61,960 nt of DNA from Micractinium sp. NFX-FRZ (Eukaryota > Chlorophyta > Trebouxiophyceae > Chlorellales > Chlorellaceae): assembly GCA_029339195.1 (NCBI GenBank), contig JAPTJF010000385.1, forward strand, positions 1-61,960, read 5' to 3'. The notes under the pieces are model-generated. The model was not told the DNA's origin. It did no database searches and was given only the letters and a program-made list of their open reading frames with translations. The position numbers were made by a program, and so were the translations under genes. This document shows positions 43,839 through 61,960 of the stretch, piece after piece; within the stretch, counting starts at the first letter, position 1; every line of letters begins with the position of its first letter.

Positions 43839-46800
43839 TCAGCCCTCCAGCGCCGCATCCAGCATCTTGGTGGCAGAGCTCTCACCGCCAGCGCTGCTGG
43901 TGGCGTTGGCGCCAGACCCCAACCCCAACTTGGAGACCAGCAGGTCGGTGGCGTTGCCGCTGGGCGCCCGAAGCTCCAGGGGGTTGACTGCATCCCTGGA
44001 CTGGACGATGGTGTAGGGGGCATTGGCCCTGGCAAGCAGGTCCTCGGGCACCTGCAGAGCGCGGAGGGTGAGATTGCAGGGTTGATCACAAGTTGGCATA
44101 GGTGGCTTCTGCCAAGCAGCGAAGGGCAGTAGTAATGGAGCAATTCTCGAGCATCTCATGCAAGGCTGAGCTGGCACTCGGTTATTAGCTGGCACCCGCC
44201 AAGCAGGCGCGCGGCCCAACTTTACACTGTCCAGTTGGGTAGTACCCTGTGCCCTGCTGGCCAATGCCATAGCAGAGTACTGCAGCACGAGGCTTTGCTG
44301 GGCCCCCCACTCACGCTGGGGTTCAGCGGGGTGGGAGTCTTGATTCTACCATTCAAACCATTGGGAAAGAACCTGAATGGAGAAGGTGAAGTGCATGGGG
44401 TAAGACCGCAGGCAAAGTTGCAGGTGGTGCCAAGCACACATGACTCGCCCGGTGCAAGAACCACTCGGAACAGCAGAATGTTGAGGTCTCCCTGCCACCA
44501 AACAACACACAATGCGAAGCAAGCACAGGCGGTCTGATCAGCTCACCAGCCCTTGCCGTCGGTAGAGCCTCCCACCAGAATGTTCAGCACCTGGCCGGGG
44601 GTTGGGTGGGGTGGAGGGGGGAGGAAGGCAGGTGGTGTGTCTGGCGCAGCAGCACGCCCTTGAAGCCGCTTCACTAGCTTGTGCCCCGTGCTTATAAGCT
44701 CACGGATCGTGGCACCCACGCGACTTTCAATACCGCGCAAGGGATGGTGCAGGCACACCACTGCCACGCTCTTGTTTCCCTGCCGCAGACTGGCAACTGA
44801 TGAAGGCGCACGGCCAGGTGCAGCTATGTCTGCAGCCACCCTGCTTACCTGCTGCGGGGTGCGCGCCAGGGTGACGCCGTTGCCTGCAGGTGGCAGAGGT
44901 GTTGGTGTTTGTGAGAAGAGGGGGAGAGCGTGCAGGGGCGGGGGCGGACCACGCGGAGGTTTAGAAAACAGCACATCCTGACTCAATACATCTTGCCACA
45001 GCGGTCCGGCAGCAGACTGACACTACTCTCCCCTTGTACTTACCGTCTGTGGGCACCACATTGATGCCCCCATCCTGCAGCAGAGGCTGGTCAATGTGCA
45101 CCTTGCCGGTGTAGAACTGCGAGAAGGGGAGAGGAGCACGACATCAAGTACATGACACAAGGGTGGGGATGCTGGGAGACGGGTGGTTGAGGGCAGACTG
45201 TGGTGGCAGCTTGCAGGCGGAGAGGGCAGACGGCAGCCAGGCAGGCAAGCAGGCAGGCGTGGGGTGGGCGGAGCAGCTGGGCAACATGTGAGCAAGGCTT
45301 GCAGGCGGTGATCGGGAGCCCTTCCCCCTCCTTCCCCTCTAAAGCAGCTGTTCACAGAACCCCTGCCCAAATGCACCGTTCACAGCCAGCTGGTGTGACA
45401 CACTCTGCATTGCTCAGCTGCCTGCAACTTCCACCGTCCAGGGAGCCCTCCCTCAGCTCACATGCCTCTGTGGCACACTTCTCATCTGCCACAATGGGCT
45501 TCTCTCTCTACATGCACCAAATCGTGCGTCTATCTGCAGTATCATCTCACCTGCCTCAGCGCGCTCATCTTCTCGAAAAACTGGGCCACAGTCACGCCAA
45601 ACTCGGGCACTGCAGGTACGTAAACATGTACGTGCGTGCATGGGTGTGGGTGTGGGTGTCGGTGGGCCACAGTGTTTCCCATGCAGCAGGCGGGGCCTTT
45701 CACATCTGGCAGGGAGAGCAGTGGCCAGCTGGCAGTGTGCACTGGCACGTGCTCACCCATCTCGTCGCGGCGCTCCCACAGGATGAAGCGGTCGGCAGCA
45801 GACTGATAGCCTGCAGCTCGACAGGAGGGGGCACGCCATTGTAGGGGGTAGCTTCACTGTGCGGGGCATATGCACATCACATGGGCACATCAATTTGCTG
45901 TGCTGTGCAAATGGCGTGCTGCCCTTAGCGCCTCTCCTGAGACACACCCCGTTGTTGACCAGGCATGGCAGCCACAGCCTCACCTGCGGAGCCCGCCAGC
46001 CCAGCAGCAATCATGACGTTGGTGAGGTTGCCGTTGGTGGCGGTGAAGACTGCAGGGAGGCGAGCGGGCACATCAGCAGTTGTGTTGGTTTGTGTAAGCA
46101 TCTACAGAAGGTAGCGGCGGCTGTCACTGGCAAGCGCACTTGCTGACTGACAGGAGTTGCCCGGCTGGCAAAGGGGCGAGGAGCATGAATCGTGCAGGAC
46201 TCACTTGTCACTCCCTGGTCACCAGTGGCCCCAACCTCCTCCAGCATGAACTGAGGAGCCAGTGTGGGTGAAGGGCCACAAGTTTAAAGTAAGAGGGAGG
46301 CGACAGTGACACAAACAGGGCGGCAGCGGAGCAGCGGCCGAGGCGGGCGACACTGGCAGGGCGAGGCATACGTGCAGCAAGAGCAGTGCCAGCCCCACAG
46401 GCTGCGCATCAAACCAACGTTTCTACATTGGGCAGGCACTGACCAGCTCAGCAAGTCTTGGCCGGCCAGATCGCTTGCAGGAGGCTGAGCAAGCATGCAA
46501 CACCGCACCGACACAAGAAGTCAAGCTTGCTGGCGGGCAGGGCAGATTGGCGCACCATGCTCAGGACGAAGTTGATGTCATTCTGCAAAGGGGGCGGCGA
46601 GGGGGGCGGAGAGGGGGATGTGTGGGCTTGCGCCGCTGACAAGGGACCGCCATGAGTGTCGAGCTCCTTGCACACACAGGCACCTGACAAACGCTCTGCT
46701 TCTTTGCTGCCACGTGTGCAGCAGCTGTCCTCACTGCTCTCCCGCGTGCAGACCCTGCCCTCAGCCTTTGAATGATGCGTGGGCAAGCACCACTGTCGCA

Positions 46801-49286
46801 GCTGTCTACCTGCAACACAATGCCCGCTCAGGTCCCCCCCCCCCCCCCCGCCCCCACCTTGTATGGGTCCCACACCACGCCGTCAGTCTGGAAGGCCTCG
46901 TTGAAGAACTGCCGGGGCAGGGAAAGTGTGTGTGTGTGTGTGTGGGTGGGGGTGGGGGGGCAGCGGGCAGACGGAGTTTATTTTGCGCGAGGCATGCACG
47001 CTGCATGCATGCGACTGCGCGCTGTGGTCACGAATGGGCATCCGGCATGCTGTGGCCTCCACGGTGTCAATACGTCCTCAAACTTCATGAGGCTGTGCAC
47101 AGTACCTCTTTGCGACCACGAACCACGATTGAGGCAGCATACCAGAACCCGAGGCAGTATACCAGAACCAACCCTTCAGCCCTCCCAACCACCGGCCCAC
47201 CTTTTCAAATGCCTTGTCAATGTCCATTTGGGGGCAGGGCGGAGCAGCTGCAGAGGGCAGGGCGGAGCGCGTGTGTGGGTTGTTGTGTGAGCAGGCAAGG
47301 CGGCTGCCATGCGCTGCCTGGGTTGAATGCAGCAGGCGAGTGAAGGCCAGCACGCTGGGTGGCATGCAGCTTCCTCGCCAGCTCTCACGCAGGTGTCATG
47401 TCGTGATCATAACAACCAGGCTAGCAAACACACCTGCGCAACGTCTGGCTGCTGGTCTCCCAGTCCTGCTGCGTGCATTTCACCCCGCCCCCGCCCCCGC
47501 CCTTGCCCCTGCGCCGTGCGCCCGCCCCAGCTCAAATATCTTGACACCTTCACAATCACAATCACAGGATGTCAGCCCCCAGAGCCCTACCTGCGCCCAG
47601 CGCCTCCCGCAGGATGCGCACATGCCCAATCTCGTCACGTGCCACCTCCTCAACCCACACCTGCATGGCGAACATGGAGGTAAGCGGGCACATAACAAGG
47701 GGGGGTATGGAGCACGCACGCAGGTGCTTGACACTGAGGCCTCCTCCGCCCACAGCTGCACAGTTGCACGGGCATACACGCGTGCGGGATGGGAACAGGT
47801 CAGCAACAATTTGGTCTGGCAAGGCAAGCGCAGGTGCCAAAAAGGCGGACCCGCAGGCGCACATAGCGCAAGTAGACAGCACTGCAGGACCACAGATAGA
47901 CGGATTCAGTGCCGGGCTGGCAGGCTGGCAGGCTTCGTGGTGCAGAAGTGGAGCCAACCCCTTCCCTGCCCCCATGCCTCCAGGCCCCACCTGGATCTCG
48001 GGGCTCAGGTTTGCCCGGCGCCCGCCAATTGGGGCGGGGCCGTCACCGAACAGGTCGGGGTGCATCCCTTCGCCAAAGGCGGCAAAGCTGCAAAGCAACA
48101 AATCAAGGCAAAGGCACTCATTCATTTTTGCGTTGTCTAGCTGATGGTGCCCACACCCAGCAGGCGGGCTGCGGTGGGAAAACGTCAGGCAGGCCTGGCT
48201 GAGTTGCTTCTCTGGTGCCATCGCAGGGCAGTGTGGATCCTGGCATGGGAGCTGCACGGTGAGCGAACAATCGCAGACTTGCATGATTGCCCACCAACAC
48301 CCAAACTGGCGGCCAGCACCTGCCTCCCTGCTTTCACACACCAGCTGGCTGCGCAGCCTCGTCGCCTCATCCTCCAGTCGCAGCCTCGTTCCCCGCCATC
48401 CTGCACCCACCGCTTGCCACCGTGGCCCGTGCGCGACTGCGCCTCACACGTGCATACCATTCCCCTACAAACACTCCTCCCTGCCCCTGCCGCCCCGCGA
48501 CACCCCCCTCCCACTGTACCCAAACCCACAGCCACCCCACCTGTCAAAGGTTGCCTCCAGGCACTCCGTGTTCACCAGGAACCCCAGCAGGTCTGGGCAA
48601 GAGGGGAGGATATGACGAATAAGGTTGCATGTGAGAAAGCGGTGGGAGCGAGGATCACAAGGCTGGACCGCCGACCTGCACTGCACTGGCAGTAACCGTC
48701 GCTGGCTGGGCCCTACGTCCCCTCCTCTGCGCAGGCTGCAAGGTCGCTTATTCGGCCGGTGCCGCTGGCAGGCGGCAGTGCTTCGCTCAACCAGAACCCA
48801 CCTGCGTCGGTGTAGCTAAACTGCTCCTGCATCGCCCTCACTGCAGGGGGGTGCAGGAAGGGAGAAGGCATGGGCAGCTGGTGAGAAGCTGGGGGGAAGG
48901 GGCTGAGCGCGTGCCGCCCACCGCCGGCCGCACGCCCGTTGGAAGTTGGTGCGCCGCCCGTTGGGTGCCTCCTCAAACGGCGCCTGCACGGCTCTGCACC
49001 AGTCGATGTGCACATCTTCGAAAGCAGCCCACAAATCTCGGCAGACCGAGCTACCTGTGAGGCCGTCCAAGGCTGCTGCCTAGCAGTGTTCTCCGACCTC
49101 CCTTCTTTCACCGGCCCAGCTGCCTGGACACTCGCCTGTGAGGTCGGTGAGGATCTGAGGTGCTAGCCCAGTGGCCGTGGCGGAGGGAGGCAGCCCAGGG
49201 TTGCTGCCAGGAGGCTGGCAGGCGGCGGGGCCGACCAGCAGCGCCGCCGCCAGTAGGCAGAGCGTCGCTGAGGTTGGGGATGCCAT
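43839..49286 (-). CDS. Secreted ferritin-like protein, desiccation-related PCC13-62 type (393 aa)
   Basis: Family members carry a Ferritin_2 four-helix domain and are linked to desiccation and stress; their chemistry is not established. Seventeen exons: 49136-49286, 48802-48840, 48541-48592, 47991-48087, 47591-47660, 47201-47247, 46858-46908, 46556-46582, 46205-46250, 45984-46049, 45757-45810, 45551-45609, 45044-45116, 44849-44883, 44547-44590, 44315-44372, 43839-44051. The start at 49286 gives a signal peptide (TLCLLAAALLVGPAAC). Family landmarks: DLLGFLVNTECLEATF (first helix Glu), GGRRANLSPEIQ, EVARDEIGHVRIL (ExxH, E123 and H126), FFNEAF, LEEVGATGDQ, ADRFILWERRDEM, GVTVAQFFEKMSALR and GWFFPNGLNGRI near the end. 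Asn-x-Thr sites fit secretion. Intron 1 uses a GC donor (ACAG|GCGAGT), and several exons are under 50 nt. Confidence 0.88.
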
Positions 49287-49830
49287 GGCTGCTCAGGCTG
49301 CTGGCAAGCAATGAATGAGCGAAATAGGGGTGAGCTGGTTGCCACTCACAGTCAGAGGGCAGTCCGAGGGTGACCTCACCCTTCTTTCTTCCCGGCAAAG
49401 CCGGGATGAGTGTGCCTACTTCATCAAGCCTGCTGCTCTCCAGGCTAGGCACCGTGCCTCCTCACCTCCCTACATAACCGCTCCTGCAGCACCACATGCA
49501 CTGTCTCACCAGAAAGCAGAGCTGCACGCCCGATGACTGGCCAAGCAGTTGTTCACAAAGTGCGAGTGTAGTGCAAGTGCAGTGATGTGACAATGCGGTG
49601 CATACAGTACGTCATACGGATTCATTCATTGATACCGTAGCAGCAGGGAAGGATACAAGTTTGGCTTGGGAGTTCGAGGGGAGTGAAGTAAGGTGGGGCC
49701 CGGCCAGGGCCCTTAGCCGCTCTGCCTGAGAGGAAGCTGCGCTGGCCGCATCCTACAAACCAGCGGCACGGCCGCTGCCTGTGGCTGATGCCCAGCAGGC
49801 CCAGCAGGCCCGCAATTTTATGCCCCCAAA
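49287..49830. other. Intergenic between ferritin-like and RecQ genes
   Basis: Promoter of the ferritin-like gene and 3' UTR of the helicase gene; both genes are on the minus strand. No other gene seen, and no clear TGTAA after the helicase stop. Confidence 0.5.
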
Positions 49831-58274
<8,444 letters not shown>

Positions 58275-58754
58275 CCTCAACAATCTTGAGCGCTAGGCAA
58301 GAGATCGCCGCTTTTAGAGTTGCACAGCCTGCAGAGCAGCAGACACTGGAACCGTTGTGCAAATACGTCAGTGGGGCGCCACAAGGTCTGGCATGTATAG
58401 TTGGCACACGCTGCGCCAGCTCAGCGCCGCTTTAGCGCGCCAAGCGACTAGCGCGCGCGCCCAGGTAGGCAGCGGCCTTGTGCCATGACCGGAAAACGAC
58501 CTACTAATTTGTCAATGGCACGTTATTAAGAGTTGAAGTCACGCCCATAGCAGCATTTGGACCGACCAATCCGTCATCATCCAGCTGCAGCATGTGCTTC
58601 CTCCCGGTGTGCACAGGGAGTCTCGGACTGAGACAAGGGTGCATAGGGGTATTTGAGAGAGGAGGGCTGCCAGCAGGCCATATATGCAGGGGAGTGTACA
58701 GTTGACTTTGACTGATGACCCCGTTCTCCCCGCTCTGATGCATTCACGCGACCT

Positions 58755-58910
58755 CGCCCCCTCACTGCCAACGCACCGGCACGCGAAGATTGGCCCCCAT
58801 CTACACCGCCCCCTCACTGCCAGCGCACCTGCAAGCGTAGACTGCTTCCCATCTACACCGCCCCCTCACTGCCAGCGCACAACCCAGTGCAGACTACGCA
58901 AAGCCTCCGC
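58755..58910. repeat. 52-bp tandem repeat, three copies
   Basis: CGCCCCCTCACTGCCA(A/G)CGCA starts at about 58755, 58807 and 58859, so the period is 52 bp. The first two copies end with CCCATCTACAC; the third diverges after its first half. Confidence 0.9.
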
Positions 58911-59323
58911 ACGCCCCGGCGCATGCCATGGACCGCATCATGCTGCGTTGGGTCCCCGCAGACTGGGCACAAGGGGAACGAACCTTCAATTGAACTCACA
59001 CCCGGCCCAGTTAAGTGGGTGCAAAGTGGCTGGGAAGCTGCTTTCTTGTGCCATGATGCTTGGCAAAGGCTCAGGGGGGCTGACTGGGTCGGAAGGAATC
59101 ACTGCAAGCACCCGGATCTGCCATTCTGGAGAATTGAGCCCCTTTGAGTTCACACAGCCCAGTGCATGACCAGTTGAAGACGGTTTTAATTCAACTCGGC
59201 CCTGACTTGCAGCATTATTCTCGGCGGTATCAGCAATTACATTGCACTCTGAGAGAATGTGTAGCCAGCATGCTGCATTATAGTGGCCTGGTACTAGCCA
59301 AGGCCTGCTGCCGCTGCCAGCGG

Positions 59324-59556
59324 CCAGCATGCTCCCCAGCCTGAGCCTGCGTTGCCGCCCTACTGCAGCAGTACTGGGGAGCATGCCTGCTGCCTGCTGT
59401 CGCTGCCAGCATGCTCCCCACACTGGAGCTGCACTGCTGCCCTACTGCAGCGCTACTAGGGACCATGCCTGCTGCCTGCTGCCGCCGCCAGCATGCTCCC
59501 CAGCCTGAGGCTGCACTGCTGCCCTACTGCAGCGGGCACCATGCCTGCTGCCAGCG
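59324..59556. repeat. 82-bp tandem repeat, three copies
   Basis: CCAGCATGCTCCCCA begins at about 59324, 59406 and 59488 (period 82 bp). Each copy contains CTGC(C)CTACTGCAGC and ends near ATGCCTGCTGCC. The third copy is shortened near its end. Confidence 0.9.
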
Positions 59557-59580
59557 CCCTGGTCGACTCAGTGTTGTCAT

Positions 59581-60042
59581 ATGGCGGCACTCAACTCGCA
59601 GCCAAGGCGGCAGCGAGCAGTGACAGCACAGGCTGCGCAGCAGAAAAGCAACACCTCAGCTTCCTCTGCAACCGTTGCAGAGGAGGCTCCTCTGTGTGAG
59701 GCAGGCACACCCAACGCTGTAACATCGGCGGAAACGGGTGAGCGGCCGCTGTGGGCTGGCTGGCTGGTGCGCGGAACGCTTGGGGCGATGGCGGCGGAGG
59801 AGGGCAGCCTGCTGAGGCAAGCGGTGGCAGCCAGTGCAGCGCAGCGCTGGCGGCCGCCATGGGCCTGGGCTCGCGCCAGCGGGCGCGACAGCAGTCGCTG
59901 TTGCTAGCTGCCGCTGAGCGGGGGGGTGCTAGCAGGCTGCAGCACTACACAGCAGGCGTGTGGGGCGGCAGCCCCGACGCCGCCATCTGCCTATTGCAGA
60001 GGTGCGCGAGCGCTCCCTGCGGGAGGCGCTGGCGCAGTAGTG
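59581..60042 (+). CDS. Candidate small two-exon gene, uncertain
   Basis: Weak candidate. An ATG at 59581 opens MAALNSQPRRQRAV, and the frame stays open to a strong donor (ACGG|GTGAGC) near 59738. A good acceptor (CTATTGCAG) near 60000 would join in phase to a short exon reading EVRERSLREALAQ and a TAG near 60042, giving about 66 residues. Without splicing the frame runs to about 59907 and gives 108 residues. No family was recognised, and there is no TGTAA close to the stop. It could be noise in GC-rich DNA. Confidence 0.25.
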
Positions 60043-61518
60043 TACGGGCTCCCACTGGGGGGCCGAAGAGGCAGGGCAGTGCCAGCAGCTCCCACGGGCG
60101 CAGCGCCGCGGTGATCCTGCCCCCACTGCCACAGGACATGGCGGGGCGGGGTGGGGCAGGGGTCTAACAGTGCATGCCTGCGGTTGTCGCTCTGCGGCCA
60201 AGAAAGGTGCGAGCCTCAATCAAATCCTTCTACTAGTCCTGTGTTCGGCTGCCTGAAAGGCGCACAGTTGGCAAGGAGGAGGTTGGAGGTATCGGTGCGG
60301 CAGCAATTGGCAAGAGTGGGTGAAAGCCCACCCTGCCGCTGCAACGGTGGGGTTAGCAGCGGTGGGGTTAGGAGGGGAATATAGCGGACGCGTTCTTCCT
60401 GGGTGCATGTATTGATGGGCAGTGTTCTGTGTGGTGCAGGTTGGCTGGATGATCGGCAAAGCAATCGTTTGTGGGAGAGGGCGGGCGCGGGGGGGCGGTG
60501 CACCGCCCAGGGCCCCCTTTCTCCTATGTCCCCTTGCTTCTTTTGCTTCTGTCCACGTGTGCGAGGACGGTGAGTCCGAAGCGAGCAGTGTGACATTAGT
60601 GGCAGTGTTGGAATAGGATGCGGGTGGGGCCTTGCGAGGAGCGGGCGGGGCCCGCGAGGAGCCGGGCCGCACCAGGCCCTGGCCCCGCCCCCAAGCCTCA
60701 GATTGAGGGACATCAGGGCTTTGCTCAGTCTCGAAACACACTGTAAAGGAGGATAGTGTATACATGAAGGGAACGGACAGCAGGCAGGCAGCCAGGCAGC
60801 GAGCCGTTGGCGCAACACTCTCAGCATGCCCTCTCAGCATACAACATGTTGCGCACAGCCCTCGCCCCTCACTCGCTCCGCCTTTCAGCCTGCCAACACG
60901 TGTTTCTATTGCCGAAGCGCCAGCGCACCAGCAAACCGCCAGCCCAACCGCCAACGGCCTCCGAGTCAGGCGGGTTGCCGAGCTCGCGTTCGCAGCGCTT
61001 CAACTGCTGATCGGTGCGCTGGGAAGGCGGGAGCGCTTGGTTGGCGCTGTGGCCCGGTGCGGTTGCCGTTGGCTGAACAGCGTCCAACAGCTGCTAGCTC
61101 GGCCGCCTTGATGCTCCGCGGGGCAGGTGTAAACATGGAAGCGCTGCGCATGGGAGGGAGGCGCCCCGGCTCGGTGCGGTGCCACTGCCGCTACCCCCAG
61201 CCCTGCCAGCGCACAGCCCAAGCCACCGGCCTGGTGGCTGCCCACCCAGTGCCGCTACTTAGCCTAATGTCAGCCCGGCCTGCGATGAATATGCCCAATC
61301 ACGTTTCTGAACCGAGTTGCCGCATGCCGCCTTGTACCTGCCTGCCCAGCGTGTCCTGCCTCCAACACCTGATCACCTCGGCACCAATTGGGTTGACCCG
61401 CTATTACTTTCTTTCGGTGAGAGGCACTCTAGGCCTTTTTCATGCGAGCTTGGTCAGGGCATTGCGGGTTTTGCGTGTTTTTTTGGGCTATCTTGACAGC
61501 CTAACCTCACGATCCCCA

Positions 61519-61634
61519 ATCACAAAGCAAAGATTGTCGCATCACGAAGCCAAGCCCGTCGCATCACGAAGGCAAGCTTGTCACATCACGAAGCAAAGCT
61601 TGTCGCATCACGAAGCAAAGCTTGTCGTATCACT
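61519..61634. repeat. 22-bp tandem repeat, about five copies
   Basis: Unit close to CGCATCACGAAGCAAAGCTT plus GT. Copies vary (CCAAGCCCGT, GGCAAGCTTGT, CAAAGCTTGT), with the two most similar in the middle and a partial, diverged one at the start (AATCACAAAGCAAAGATTGT). Units abut without spacers. Confidence 0.9.
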
Positions 61635-61737
61635 ATGAATTACGGGGTTGTTTTATGAGAAGTAATGCTAGGGAGTTTCGCCCATTACCTGTTAATGGGT
61701 GGCCTGGGCGAGCCTGCCCCCGACCCGTTAGAGCTGC

Positions 61738-61772
61738 CATAACCCACCATAACCCACCATAACACACCATAA
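61738..61772. repeat. 10-bp tandem repeat ACCATAACCC
   Basis: CCATAACCCACCATAACCCA followed by CCATAACACACCATAAA: three to four copies of a 10-bp unit in a locally AT-richer stretch. Confidence 0.85.
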
Positions 61773-61796
61773 ATTTGGAAACCTTTTACGGGGCGT

Positions 61797-61847
61797 AACG
61801 GGGAGTTATGGGACCATGCAACCATTGCCGGGCCGTAACTCCCCGTT
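61797..61847. repeat. 12-bp perfect inverted repeat
   Basis: AACGGGGAGTTA (61797-61808) and TAACTCCCCGTT (61836-61847) are exact complements around a 27-bp loop. It could be the end of a small non-autonomous mobile element, but no partner end was found in the window. Confidence 0.8.
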
Positions 61848-61960
61848 GCAGCAAATTCCACCCAAATGTGCACACCGGCAGGTCGAGCCTAGTTTCCATA
61901 TTGTGAGTGTTGAACAACACTGGTGGTCTGGGATCGTGAACTCCTGTGGCGTTGCAAGGA

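Larger units (their letters stand above)
58275..59577. other. Repeat-rich region upstream of the RecQ gene
   Basis: Should contain the helicase promoter close to 58275. No gene supported. It carries a 52-bp triplet repeat and an 82-bp triplet repeat, listed separately. Confidence 0.5.
60043..61960. other. Right end of the window without a supported gene
   Basis: Open frames exist on both strands but none shows a known domain or a convincing exon chain. Composition drops in GC towards the right end, where a 22-bp tandem repeat and an inverted repeat occur (listed separately). Confidence 0.5.

Noticed and set aside
44375..44500. GDLNILLFRVVLAPG frame as an extra exon of the ferritin-like gene
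   Set aside because: Joining it breaks the phase; the acceptor at 44372 gives GWFFPNGLNGRI, the family's conserved ending.
61519..61634. Repeats that at first look like a CRISPR array
   Set aside because: The 22-bp units abut with no unique spacers, copies are diverged, and the genome is eukaryotic.
58275..61960. Long open frames on both strands of the right end
   Set aside because: High GC makes long frames common; none has a recognisable domain or consistent exon chain.

Overview
The window is nuclear DNA of a green alga, most likely a trebouxiophyte of the Chlorella type. That assignment is inference from very high GC, genes broken into many short exons by GT-AG introns, TGTAA polyadenylation signals after several stop codons, and a chloroplast ALB3 insertase gene. 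No rRNA, tRNA, CRISPR array or intact transposon was recognised. All gene models were joined by hand from splice sites and reading phase; every join listed keeps frame.

Layout: three tandem minus-strand paralogues of secreted, cysteine-rich coiled-coil proteins (the first runs off the left edge, then 2683-6071 and 6801-10710); a minus-strand FtsH-like AAA protein that ends without its peptidase domain (11691-17902); the histone chaperone NASP (+, 18318-23261); a class I methyltransferase-like protein (-, 23510-25983); thylakoid insertase ALB3 (+, 26347-30548); a histone-deacetylase-family enzyme with an organelle-like presequence (-, 31584-35189); a 1114-residue receptor-like membrane protein (+, 35583-43404); a secreted ferritin-like, desiccation-related protein (-, 43839-49286); and a WRN/RecQ-type helicase (-, 49831-58274). 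The last 3.7 kb is repeat-rich with only one weak gene candidate.

From the FtsH-like gene to the ferritin-like gene the genes alternate strictly, giving three head-to-head pairs that share 360-415 bp. The genes do not form a pathway: two act on chromatin (NASP, deacetylase family), one on DNA (RecQ), one or two in the plastid (ALB3, perhaps the FtsH-like protein), and five are secreted or membrane-anchored.

Two things stand out. First, in the coiled-coil family cysteines recur at 7, 14, 21 or 28 residues, and the register survives across splice junctions, which suggests a disulfide-stapled coiled coil. Second, many introns carry decayed copies of the neighbouring exon edge, some with splice-site-like sequence and in two or three copies about 80-160 bp apart. 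This is what intron growth or gain by small tandem duplication would leave behind.
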